Part shown: positions 19,401-26,955 of the stretch, one piece after another | Numbering within the stretch: position 1 is the stretch's first letter | Layout of the letters: every line of letters starts with the position of its first letter | From: Diaphorobacter aerolatus | Lineage (GTDB): Bacteria > Pseudomonadota > Gammaproteobacteria > Burkholderiales > Burkholderiaceae_C | NCBI RefSeq assembly: GCF_014489535.1 | Contig: NZ_CP060783.1 | Coordinates: 2,542,001 to 2,606,000, forward strand | DNA: 64,000 nucleotides | Direction of reading: 5' to 3' | The notes under the pieces: generated by a model | Seen by the model: only the letters and a program-made list of their open reading frames with translations | The model's database searches: none | Told to the model about the DNA's origin: nothing | Translations under genes and position numbers: made by a program

Positions 19401-19893
19401 TTGGAATATGTGTGCCCGACGTTGTTGACCCAGCCGTTGTAGGCATTGCCGCCGTAGGTATAGCTGGTGAAGGTCACGCGCAGGCCTTCATCGCTGGGCA
19501 GCGTCTGTCTGGAGAACACGGCACCGCGTTGGTTGTTGCCGTTGACGCCCTCCATCTGGACATCGCCATTGGTCAGGCGCAGCGCACCACTTCCGACATC
19601 GTCGGGCAATCGACCGCCGGGCTTTGCGCCGCCCACGTGCGTCTTGCCGCTGTAGTAGCTCAAACCCACGCATCGGGGAATCAAACCGCTTCCATTGCCT
19701 GCGGTCAGGCAGGCGCCATCCACCGCGTACCACTGCGAGGAACTCGCGCCATTGAGCGGATCGTTGATGGTCAGCGCCGCAAACGCAGGCGGCGCGCACA
19801 CCGCCATCGTGAGCAGCATCGTCGGCGCAGCCCGTCGTTTGCTGCTGCGAACCGGCGTTGGCGGGGGATGTCTTTCTTTTTTTTCTGCGTCAT
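16439..19893 (-). CDS. pilY1: Type IV pilus tip-associated protein PilY1, N-terminus frameshifted
   Basis: A large secreted pilus-biogenesis factor and adhesin. The uninterrupted frame starts at 19819 (1126 residues) inside the signal peptide (TMLLTMAVCAPPAFAA). The proper ATG is likely at 19893, with one base missing in the T8 run at 19877-19884; restoring it gives a basic n-region MTQKKKERH. A lectin-like N-terminal part precedes the C-terminal beta-propeller (PilC/PilY1 domain), with VYVGANDGFLHGF near residue 591 and the calcium-loop sequence DLDGDKVTDYVYAGDLKGN near 821, counted from 19819. It lies between pilX and pilE, the usual order in Burkholderiales. Confidence 0.9.
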
Positions 19894-19931
19894 GGCGTTT
19901 TCCAGACTGAGGATGGCCCGGGCTCCGGGCT

Positions 19932-20546
19932 TTAGTTGCTCAGGTCCACGACCCGCGAGCCCGTGAGTGCGAACGTGCTCTGCACGACCGAGACGGTGTC
20001 CTCCCGCCCGCCTTTCGCGCTGGCGGTCACCTGATAGATCGGCGACCCGCCCGATGCGCCGCCTACGCCGAGGTAGGCAATGTGCAGGCTCGGCAAGGCC
20101 GCATAGTTGATGTCGCCGCTGCTTGAGAGGCCCCTATCCGCATCGACGACGAAGCTGGTGCCCGGCTGGTAGTCGAAGCGCGTGTCCCAAGGCACGCTCG
20201 TGGCAGACGCCAGCGCCGCATTGCAGACCTTCAGCGACGACGCGTCCACGATGGTGACGACGCCCGCACAGTTCTGCGGCACGGACGCGTGGCCTTCGCG
20301 AAGCCACCATTCGCCGTACTGCAAGGCGCTTTGCGCGGCTTCGTCGGCGCGCTGTTTGTCCAGGGTATTGCCGGCCGCCATTTCCTGCTGACCGAATCCG
20401 CGAAACATCGTGATGGCCAGCACACCGATCACGAGCAGCATCATCAGCGTGGTGACCAGCACCGCACCTTCATGCCGCGTGCGCCCGCGCGCAAGGCGCG
20501 CCCCAAGGCACCGATGAAGAGGTTTCGCCGCCGGATTTTTCATCAT
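19932..20546 (-). CDS. pilX: Pilus assembly protein PilX
   Basis: A 204-residue minor pilin. Its N-terminal helix (GAVLVTTLMMLLVIGVLAIT, about residues 27-46) follows a basic stretch, as in PilX proteins, which often have a less canonical prepilin site. A PilX-type motif RADEAAQSALQYGEWWLR lies at about residues 66-83. The gene overlaps the end of pilW by 4 bp and precedes pilY1. It is thought to help prime pilus assembly with the other minor pilins and PilY1. Confidence 0.85.
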   Translation of the reverse strand: MMKNPAAKPLHRCLGARLARGRTRHEGAVLVTTLMMLLVIGVLAITMFRGFGQQEMAAGNTLDKQRADEAAQSALQYGEWWLREGHASVPQNCAGVVTIVDASSLKVCNAALASATSVPWDTRFDYQPGTSFVVDADRGLSSSGDINYAALPSLHIAYLGVGGASGGSPIYQVTASAKGGREDTVSVVQSTFALTGSRVVDLSN

Positions 20547-21283
20547 GTGTGATTCATCAATGGAATGATGTGGACCAGTACCGGCAGGCTAGAGGCCGTG
20601 CCACCCGACGCCGGGCGCGTCACCGGATCGCGAAACGTCAACCGGGCCCGCACGGCATGCACGCCGGACCACATCGCCGCCGTCGTGAGCGCGCTGGCGG
20701 GCAGGTAGGTGTCGGGCTGCCCATCGCCATCGGTGTCAACGCTGTAGCGCAGCTCCATGCGCGCGATGCCGCTGACCAGCACCACCGGTGCTTGTCCATC
20801 ACCCGACGAACAGGTCAGCTCGCCCTGTGCGTTGACGGTCAGCGTGTTCAGCATCACGCTTTTTGCCGCGCCGGTGTTAACGCCGCCCAGACAATCCACG
20901 AGCGCATCATGTGGCTGGGTTTCGAATCGAATGGAGATCGTATCGGACGCCCCCGATGCGCCGTCCGATCCCGTGATGAACTGCCCGGCGGCGAAGCTCC
21001 CTGACGAGCCAAACACCGACGCACGCGTCGTGGTGAGCGGATCGACGAAATAACCGGCGCTGCGGATCGCATTGCTCAGACTGTTGATCGCCACGCGGCG
21101 CGATTTTTGCAGGTCCGCAAGTCCGCTCTGATTGTTGAAGCTCGTCTTCGCGTTCAGGTACAGGGTCGTCAAACCCGCGAGCATGAACAGGCCGATGGCC
21201 AGGCCCACCATCAGTTCGAGCAGGGTCATGCCGGCGCTGTGGTGAAAGCGATTGCGGTATCGGTGGAGTCCGGACAGGTGCAT
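20543..21283 (-). CDS. pilW: Pilus assembly protein PilW
   Basis: A 246-residue minor pilin with a prepilin-type N-terminus: the processing site before MTLLELMVGLAIGLFMLAGL with Glu at +5 (about residues 19-38). The longer C-terminal domain has two cysteines (DCLGG and TCSSG). It overlaps pilX by 4 bp and begins 8 bp after the end of pilV, so the cluster is one operon. PilW is needed with PilV, PilX and FimT-type proteins to initiate type IV pili. Confidence 0.85.
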   Translation of the reverse strand: MHLSGLHRYRNRFHHSAGMTLLELMVGLAIGLFMLAGLTTLYLNAKTSFNNQSGLADLQKSRRVAINSLSNAIRSAGYFVDPLTTTRASVFGSSGSFAAGQFITGSDGASGASDTISIRFETQPHDALVDCLGGVNTGAAKSVMLNTLTVNAQGELTCSSGDGQAPVVLVSGIARMELRYSVDTDGDGQPDTYLPASALTTAAMWSGVHAVRARLTFRDPVTRPASGGTASSLPVLVHIIPLMNHT

Positions 21284-21291
21284 ATGCGCGC

Positions 21292-21894
21292 TCAGATGCT
21301 GACGTGGGTGATGAAGCTACGCGGACTGTCGGAAGCCGTGGCCGTTGCGGCACTGGTCGATGGGTCGGCGCTGCCGTTGCCGGAGACATAGCGCTCGTGC
21401 CAACGGACGGTGACCGTGCAGCGCGTCAGCCGCTGGGTGGTCTGCGTGCACTGGATCGAGCCGCTCGGATTCGGCAACGCAGCATCGAGTGAGCCGGCCC
21501 ACTCCACCAGATCGTTGCCGACCAGTTCTTCGGGCGAGCATTGCGGTCTCGCCACCACGCCCGTAGCATCGCAATTCAGCCCATTCGCCACGCCAAGCGA
21601 TGAACCTGCGTCGATCTTCCCCTGCTTGAGCGTGATGCTGGCGGTTCTGCCTTCACCGTCGCGCCAGTAGGCGGCGTTGCTTTGGATGATCGACGCCAGC
21701 GAGGCGGCCTGCAGCGCCGCGACGCTACGCGCATTCGCCGTGCTGCTGCTGGCCATGGCGTGTGCCATCATTTTCAGCGGCCCAAGCATGCCGATGGCCA
21801 CCACCAACAGCGCGATGCCGGACTCAAGCAGCGTGAAGCCGCCTTCACGACCGCGCGCGGCCATCGCGGCTTTCCCGATCTTTCGCGTGCTCAT
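21292..21894 (-). CDS. pilV: Type IV pilus modification protein PilV
   Basis: A 200-residue minor pilin. A basic leader precedes the cleavage site at GREGG before FTLLESGIALLVVAIGMLG, with Glu at +5. The C-terminal region contains paired cysteines (NCDATG, PQCSPEE, IQCTQTTQRLTRCTV). The ATG at 21894 forms an ATGA overlap with the fimT stop codon and is chosen for that; an in-frame ATG at 21900 is an alternative. Confidence 0.83.
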   Translation of the reverse strand: MSTRKIGKAAMAARGREGGFTLLESGIALLVVAIGMLGPLKMMAHAMASSSTANARSVAALQAASLASIIQSNAAYWRDGEGRTASITLKQGKIDAGSSLGVANGLNCDATGVVARPQCSPEELVGNDLVEWAGSLDAALPNPSGSIQCTQTTQRLTRCTVTVRWHERYVSGNGSADPSTSAATATASDSPRSFITHVSI

Positions 21895-22442
21895 GCGCAT
21901 CCCGTTGCTCCTGCCTTGAGAACGGTCTCGCGCCCCGCTCGGTTGATGAGCGCGCAACGCGTTGCGTTGGCGTCGATGGGCGATGTGTGCAACGTGAACG
22001 TGACGCTCGCGCTCAGATTGGAGGCCAGCCCCGTGCGCCCCATGGTCAGCGACGAACGTCCGTCACCCGCCTGAAAAGTATCCCCGCCGGTCAAGGCGGG
22101 CTGCACGCGAAGAATCGCCTCGCCGCCATCCACCGAGCCGTCCGCATCGTCGTCCGCAAACACGATCCAGCCTTTCGCCCAGTCGGCGCCGCCCGATCCC
22201 TGACAAGCCGTTCCCTCGCTCGCGCACAGACTGACGGCAGATCCGCGACGACGCGCTTCGCTGCGTGCATATTCGAGATCGAGACTGAATCGCTTCACCG
22301 CAGCCGTTGCGCGATTGACGCGCCAGAGGCTCGCAAAGGAAGGCGCCGCAACGACCAGCAAGATCGCCAATACGCTCAGAGTCACGAGGATTTCGGTCAG
22401 CGTAAAACCGATGGCGCGAGACCGGCGCGGCCTTCGAAACAT
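21891..22442 (-). CDS. fimT: GspH/FimT family pseudopilin
   Basis: A 183-residue minor pilin. The leader MFRRPRRSRAIG precedes FTLTEILVTLSVLAILLVVA, with a prepilin site and +5 Glu. The C-terminal domain is of the GspH type, with conserved ARSEARRRGSAVSLCAS (about residues 60-76) and a WIVFADDDADG segment. It is the first gene of the pilus cluster; the promoter should lie between 22443 and about 22700 on the minus strand, but I cannot point to a clear box. The open frame extends to 22493; the ATG at 22442 gives the normal leader length. Confidence 0.83.
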   Translation of the reverse strand: MFRRPRRSRAIGFTLTEILVTLSVLAILLVVAAPSFASLWRVNRATAAVKRFSLDLEYARSEARRRGSAVSLCASEGTACQGSGGADWAKGWIVFADDDADGSVDGGEAILRVQPALTGGDTFQAGDGRSSLTMGRTGLASNLSASVTFTLHTSPIDANATRCALINRAGRETVLKAGATGCA

Positions 22443-22767
22443 CCCCGATGGCCCTCGCTTGGCGGTGAATATGTCAACGGGAGAGGACAACACGAAAGTG
22501 GCTTCAGTGACTGAGAATCAAAAGTGGGCCTCAGACAATACCTGCTGTCACAAAGCAAATTTTGATACTGACGACGCAGCTTTCAGGGTTTGCCAAACGC
22601 GCGCACTTCGTTTGAACTACATCAGGGAATTTTTGTATGCAGGTGGTGATGAGCGACGGGTTCTGACTGGATTTGCCAGTGCGCATTCCTGATGTTTTCA
22701 AACTCCAGGTCACCCCCCATACTTGAACCGGCCAACAGACCGTCCCGACCACGCGGTGAACACCGCT

Positions 22768-22796
22768 TTCACATCGTCATCGAGTGGCGCTATCAT
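22768..22796 (+). promoter_or_regulatory. Sigma-70-type promoter of the retron ncRNA
   Basis: TTCACA (22768-22773) and TATCAT (22791-22796) each match the -35 and -10 consensus at five of six positions and are exactly 17 bp apart. The predicted start (about 22802-22804) falls on the first bases of the a1-like arm at 22801. A small hairpin (GCGGTG 22753-22758 / CACCGC 22761-22766) lies directly upstream. The preceding stretch 22494-22750 is relatively AT-rich and shows no gene. Confidence 0.65.
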
Positions 22797-22800
22797 TTAT

Positions 22801-23041
22801 CTGGCCCTGCTCTGCCAAGCGTTGCCGTATTGGCTCCACGAGCGTTTTTGAATGCAAGTGGTTTCGTCAATTCGGGCCGTGGGGTATCCCCATGGCTGCA
22901 TCCAAAGTGGATTTCACCGGGCGCGAACCAGCCGCAGATTCGTTCAGCCGTCAGTTCGCGCAAGACCTGCAGGTTGGCAGACCGCAGGGCCTTCTTGTAT
23001 CGACGTAACACCAGCAACAAGGGAGCAAATCTGAGGGCCAG
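22801..23041 (+). ncRNA. Candidate retron msr-msd RNA
   Basis: The 241-nt region is bounded by CTGGCCCT (22801-22808) and its exact complement AGGGCCAG (23034-23041), placed like the a1/a2 arms of retrons, with a G directly after a1 as candidate branch point. Then come small hairpins as in an msr: GCCAA/TTGGC (22814-22834); CCAC-GCGTT-TTTG-AATGC-GTGG with a U-rich loop (22836-22861); and a 10-bp stem with a three-base loop (22875-22897, two G-U pairs). A further 8-bp perfect inverted repeat GCGCGAAC/GTTCGCGC (22921-22961) may belong to the msd. The exact msr/msd border is not resolved by eye, and an 8-bp repeat alone could be chance; the combination with the promoter and RT is what supports it. 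Confidence 0.6.
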
Positions 23042-23057
23042 TACCAATGCTCGACAC

Positions 23058-24593
23058 GTGGCGCTCGCCGTGGCGCATGCGTGGCTTGCCGACAGCGACG
23101 CCGATGGTGGCCGACACCAGCGTTCGTTGATTGCCAGAGCGCAAAATTGCCTCGGCCTGGCATCGAGCGACCAGCCCGATTGGCTCGTCACTTGGAGCCT
23201 ACGCCTGCACCACATGCCTGACCCCATGTGGGCCCGGCTCGATGTTCAGCGCCTCGCATCGGCCTTAGTCGAGCAACAGAGCCTGGGAGCCGCGTGTTAT
23301 CCGCAATGGCGCGTCATCACGCAGGCTGCCGCCGAAAAAGGGATACCGGACGATGAAGAACCCGACCCGCACGGATTGGGCATTGGGTGGGCAGAGGGCT
23401 ACGGCGAGGAGGATGACGACACGGAGTCCACCAACGCTGCGCCAAATTTCTCGCAATGGGTGCAGCAGGAGCGCCCAGCGGTCCGTCGCTGGTTGTTGCG
23501 TCCCGCTCGCATGCAGATCGCCGCGATGGCTCTGCACGATCTGGGATTGCCGAACTGGGCCGACAGCCAACAGCTTGCACAGGCTCTCGGAATAGGTGTC
23601 TCCGATCTCGACTGGCTCGCGAGGCCCGCGTGGCAATTCGCCCCTCGCGACCAGCACGGCAAAAGCCTGGCCGCCAGCCACTATCGCCACAGGCTCACTC
23701 CCAAGGCACGCGGAGGTTTGCGATTGCTGGAAGTGCCCAAGCAACAGCTTGCGGCTGTGCAGAAAAAGATTCACGTCCAATTGCTCAGCCGCATCCCCGT
23801 GCATGAAGCCGCGCACGGCTTTGTCACGGGCCGCAGCGTGCTGACTCACGCCGCCCTGCACGCCGGACAACCCGTTGTATGCACATTCGATCTGCGTGAC
23901 TTCTTCCACAGCATCACGGCTGCGCAAATCCGCGCGCTGTGGCGCAGTCTCGGCTATCCCGCAGGGATCGCTGCGCAACTAACGGCCTTGACAACCACCG
24001 TCACACCCGCTGGAGTGCGCGAGCGTCTGCTCGAAGATGCAAGCGCAACGCGTTCGCAGATCAAACGCCTCGCAACCCCGCATCTGACGCAGGGCGCTGC
24101 ATCATCACCCGCGCTTGCCAATCTGTGCGCATTCCATCTCGACATGCGCCTGTCCGCCCTGGCCGAGCGTTTCGACGCACGCTATTCCCGCTATGCAGAC
24201 GACTTGGTCTTTTCAGGCCCCGATTCGCTGCGCCGCCACTTCGCATCGCTGCGTGGATGGGTGCGCGGCATTGCGCAGGACGAAGGCTTCGCGCTCCACC
24301 CGGACAAGACCCGTCGCATGCCCGACCACACGCGCCAACGCATCACCGGCGTGGTCGTCAACGAGAAACCCAATCTTTCGCGCGCAGACTACGACCTGCT
24401 GCGCGCGCAACTGTATCGACTGGCTGCGCAGCAAGACCCCGCATCCGATGAATTGCTGGCGACCTTGCGTGGCAGGGTCGCCTGGGCGTGCCAACTCGTC
24501 AGTCCTTCGCGGCAGGAGAAACTGAAAACTCTGCTCTCACGCATTCCGCGAGACGATGCTCCACACAAGATGGTGAAACCCATTTTTCAGTGA
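23058..24593 (+). CDS. Retron-type reverse transcriptase with N-terminal extension
   Basis: RNA-directed DNA polymerase. Counted from GTG 23058 (511 residues), palm motifs are DLRDFFHSI near 276, QGAASSPALANL near 350, and the catalytic SRYADDLVFSG near 376-386. A retron-type thumb motif ITGVVVNEKPNL lies near 429, and AHGFVTGRS precedes the palm. The first 170 or so residues are an extension without a domain I recognise, with an acidic stretch (EGYGEEDDDTES); from memory this layout resembles the Mx162-type retron RTs of myxobacteria. The start is uncertain: GTG 23058 has no good ribosome site, whereas CTG 23031 has AAGGGAG five bases upstream. The frame back to 22692 would run through the promoter and RNA. 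A stem-loop (24580-24601) overlaps the stop codon. No separate effector gene is adjacent. Confidence 0.85.
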   Translation: MALAVAHAWLADSDADGGRHQRSLIARAQNCLGLASSDQPDWLVTWSLRLHHMPDPMWARLDVQRLASALVEQQSLGAACYPQWRVITQAAAEKGIPDDEEPDPHGLGIGWAEGYGEEDDDTESTNAAPNFSQWVQQERPAVRRWLLRPARMQIAAMALHDLGLPNWADSQQLAQALGIGVSDLDWLARPAWQFAPRDQHGKSLAASHYRHRLTPKARGGLRLLEVPKQQLAAVQKKIHVQLLSRIPVHEAAHGFVTGRSVLTHAALHAGQPVVCTFDLRDFFHSITAAQIRALWRSLGYPAGIAAQLTALTTTVTPAGVRERLLEDASATRSQIKRLATPHLTQGAASSPALANLCAFHLDMRLSALAERFDARYSRYADDLVFSGPDSLRRHFASLRGWVRGIAQDEGFALHPDKTRRMPDHTRQRITGVVVNEKPNLSRADYDLLRAQLYRLAAQQDPASDELLATLRGRVAWACQLVSPSRQEKLKTLLSRIPRDDAPHKMVKPIFQ

Positions 24594-24802
24594 AAAAATG
24601 GCGGGATACCGACCTGTTCAGATCCCCCGAAGTTCATTTGCCGCCACTGCCCCATCGCGCTGCAGCCTGTGGACTTGTCCTGAGCGCTCTGGCGTCCGTG
24701 TATCTCTCCATCCGCAATCCTCACGAATCACATAGCCGAATACAGCCAGCGCGAAGTACCGCCGAAAAGCATCATGCCGTCTCCAACACTCGAAGGAACG
24801 AT

Positions 24803-25573
24803 ATGAATTCGCTCAAAGGAAAAGTCGCACTGGTCACAGGCGGCAGCTCGGGAATAGGCCGCGCGGCGGCGTTGTTGTTCGCGTCCGAAGGCGCCTCGGT
24901 CGTCATCGGCGCGCGCAGCGAGCAGCCATTGCGGGAACTCGTTGCCGAGATAGAACATGCGGGTGGCAACGCCGTTCAACTGGCCGGTGACGTCGGCCAC
25001 GAAGACTATATGCAGCAACTGGCCGCAACCGCCGTGCGCTCGTTCGGACGGCTGGATATCGCGTTCAATAACGCGGGTACGTTAGGCCCCATGGGACCCA
25101 CCGAGGGAATCTCCCTGAACGAATGGAACGCCGCATTGCAGACCAACCTGACCAGTGCGTTCCTGGCGGCAAAACACCAGGTGCCACAGATGCTCAAGCA
25201 ACAGCATGGCGGCGCAAGCATCGTATTCACAGGCACCTTCGTAGGCTACACGGTCGGCTTCCCGGGAGTTGCCGCCTACGCCGCGAGCAAGGCGGGCCTC
25301 GTCGGATTGGCGCAGGCCCTCGCCGTCGAATACGGCCCTCGCGGAATTCGCGCCAACGTGCTGTTGCCGGGAGGAACCGACACCCCGATGGGCAGACAAA
25401 TGAGCAACACCCCGGAAGCCCTCGCCGCCGTTGCGAATCTCCACGCGCTCAAGCGATTGGCAACGCCAGAAGAGATTGCGCGGGCGGCTCTGTTTTTGGC
25501 AAGCGATGCATCGGCGTTTATGACGGGCGCGGCCATGTTGGTGGATGGAGGGGTGTCGGTGAATCGGGGTTGA
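24803..25573 (+). CDS. SDR family oxidoreductase
   Basis: A 256-residue NAD(P)-dependent short-chain dehydrogenase: cofactor motif TGGSSGIG at residues 12-19, NNAG near 89, catalytic Ser in VFTGTF region, YAASKAG near 159, and the C-terminal ASFMTG-like loop ending in LVDGGVSVNRG. The ATG at 24803 has GAAGGA seven bases upstream. It lies 209 bp after the RT gene; whether it belongs to the retron locus is doubtful because such SDRs are common in accessory regions. The substrate is unknown. Confidence 0.88.
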   Translation: MNSLKGKVALVTGGSSGIGRAAALLFASEGASVVIGARSEQPLRELVAEIEHAGGNAVQLAGDVGHEDYMQQLAATAVRSFGRLDIAFNNAGTLGPMGPTEGISLNEWNAALQTNLTSAFLAAKHQVPQMLKQQHGGASIVFTGTFVGYTVGFPGVAAYAASKAGLVGLAQALAVEYGPRGIRANVLLPGGTDTPMGRQMSNTPEALAAVANLHALKRLATPEEIARAALFLASDASAFMTGAAMLVDGGVSVNRG

Positions 25574-25736
25574 GTTGGGCGGATGCCGCCCTTTGCTGCC
25601 AGGATGTTCTGGATGGAGGTATGTGGTTGATCGAACAGCTTGCCGATCTGATACGCAATTTGTCGCCAGCCTTCCAGCGCTTGCACATCAATGCCTTCTG
25701 CGTTTCTGTGTAGTAGGTCGGTGATCTTTGGTTCAC
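25573..25736 (-). pseudogene. IS30-type transposase N-terminal remnant
   Basis: On the minus strand one frame reads TETQKALMCKRWKAGDKL and, after a shift near 25655, another reads QIAYQIGKLFDQPHTSIQNI followed by LAAKGGIRPTQP. Together they resemble the helix-turn-helix start of IS30-family transposases (a W-x-x-G-x-S-x-x-x-I-A-x-x-L-x-R-x-x-x-S-I pattern followed by GGI). The catalytic DDE part is absent. The remnant ends at the SDR stop codon and marks a past insertion. No clear terminal repeats were found. Confidence 0.6.
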
Positions 25737-25858
25737 ACAACACTCCTTGCACAGAGGTACTCACTGTGTTGCATTGACCGGTTGAATCCGCCGCCAGATG
25801 CAGTCATTCAATTGCTGCAAAATTCAGGGCTGACAAGAGCTTTGAGGAAGACTCATCA

Positions 25859-26542
25859 ATGACGAGAGAGCCTGACTATCAAAATCCTGACGTACCTAAA
25901 TGGGCTTCAGTAGATGCGTATTTTTCTGAAAAATTGGCGCCAGAAGATGAGGCCCTACGTACCGCGTTAGCTGCAAACGCAAATGCTGGTATGCCAACGC
26001 ATGATGTCTCTGCCGTACAGGGAAAATTCTTGGCACTTCTCGTTAGTCTTAGCCAGGCCAAGCGAGTGCTGGAAATCGGGACATTAGGCGGGTACAGCAC
26101 GATCTGGATGGCGAGAGCGTTGCCCATCGATGGCGTCATCACCACCATTGAAGTAGACCCGGAACGAGCCAAAGTTGCGGCCCAGAACTGTGCATTCGCA
26201 GGATGCGGGAAGAAGGTGGATATTCGTATTGGCGCCGCATCTGAGGTATTGCCTCAACTTCAAGGGCCATACGATTTCATCTTCATTGATGCAGACAAGC
26301 CGAACAATCCGAAATATCTGGAATGGGCTTTGAAGCTCGCACGGCCCGGAACAGTCATTGTTGGCGATAACGTGGTTCGAGGAGGCGCCGTGGTGGATAC
26401 GGATAGTCAAGATGGCAACGTCCGTGGAGTCCGAAAATTCATCGATATGCTTTCTAAAAATCAGCGTCTGGACAGCACTGCATTGCAAACAGTCGGTGAA
26501 AAGGGCTGGGATGGTCTGACAATTTCTATTGTCAAGAGTTAG
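25859..26542 (+). CDS. O-methyltransferase (family 3, caffeoyl-CoA OMT-like)
   Basis: A 227-residue SAM-dependent methyltransferase. SAM motif I is VLEIGTLGGYSTIWMARALP (about residues 67-86), followed by TTIEVDPERAK (motif II) and YDFIFIDADKPNN (motif III, with metal-binding acidic residues). Members methylate catechol-like or small phenolic hydroxyls, but the substrate here is unknown. Base composition is visibly more AT-rich than its neighbours, suggesting acquisition by transfer. It lies just after an IS30 remnant and before a 413-bp gap. Confidence 0.88.
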   Translation: MTREPDYQNPDVPKWASVDAYFSEKLAPEDEALRTALAANANAGMPTHDVSAVQGKFLALLVSLSQAKRVLEIGTLGGYSTIWMARALPIDGVITTIEVDPERAKVAAQNCAFAGCGKKVDIRIGAASEVLPQLQGPYDFIFIDADKPNNPKYLEWALKLARPGTVIVGDNVVRGGAVVDTDSQDGNVRGVRKFIDMLSKNQRLDSTALQTVGEKGWDGLTISIVKS

Positions 26543-26955
26543 GCTTTCTACCCCGATAGCTCAATCAAGCCGTCCATGACGGCCCTTGGTCGATCACACC
26601 AATTCATGGCCGGTGATGCAGATATCCGGCACCGGTTCAGCTTGCCTGCATTTCACTGACCGTTTCTCACCAGAAATGCAGCCGTTGGGGTCGACAACAT
26701 CGGTACTGAGTAGATTGCTCTTTAGCCGAAAACTGTACTTCGATTTGCAGATGGGGCTGGCAGCAATCGCTGCAACCGAGTCTCTCAACCCCCCAGCCCA
26801 CCGAACTGAAACCCCGCCCCGAGCATCCCCAGCCTCCATGCGGCAAAATCCTTTTCAAGAACCAATGCATTTCGAATCTTCGTTGTCGCGATTCGGTTCC
26901 TGTCGCGACAAAAGCTCCAAGCAGTGATCGTAGGTTCAACACTTCATCGCCCCAC
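26543..26955. other. Gene-free stretch, AT-richer than flanks
   Basis: No convincing gene was found in these 413 bp. A plus-strand frame at 26586-26927 and minus-strand frames at 26594-26839 and 26667-26957 have no recognisable motif and look like leftovers of decayed sequence. It separates the transferred O-methyltransferase from the core-like MBL hydrolase gene. Confidence 0.5.

Noticed and set aside
17531-19966. 811-codon open frame on the plus strand
   Set aside because: It lies antisense to pilY1, whose motifs are clear, and its composition (R, A, H, G rich) is that of a GC-bias shadow frame.
22692-23057. N-terminal extension of the RT reading frame from ATG 22692
   Set aside because: It would cover the promoter and the candidate structured RNA, and its residues show no conserved pattern.
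24580-24601. Terminator at the RT stop codon
   Set aside because: The 8-bp stem is real but is A/T rich, overlaps the stop codon and is not followed by a T-run, so it is only mentioned with the RT.
24803-25573. SDR as the retron effector
   Set aside because: A 209-bp gap, its own good ribosome site and the common occurrence of such SDRs in accessory DNA make functional linkage unsupported.
26586-26927. 113-codon frame downstream of the O-methyltransferase
   Set aside because: No ribosome site, no recognisable motif, and competing frames of similar length exist on the other strand.
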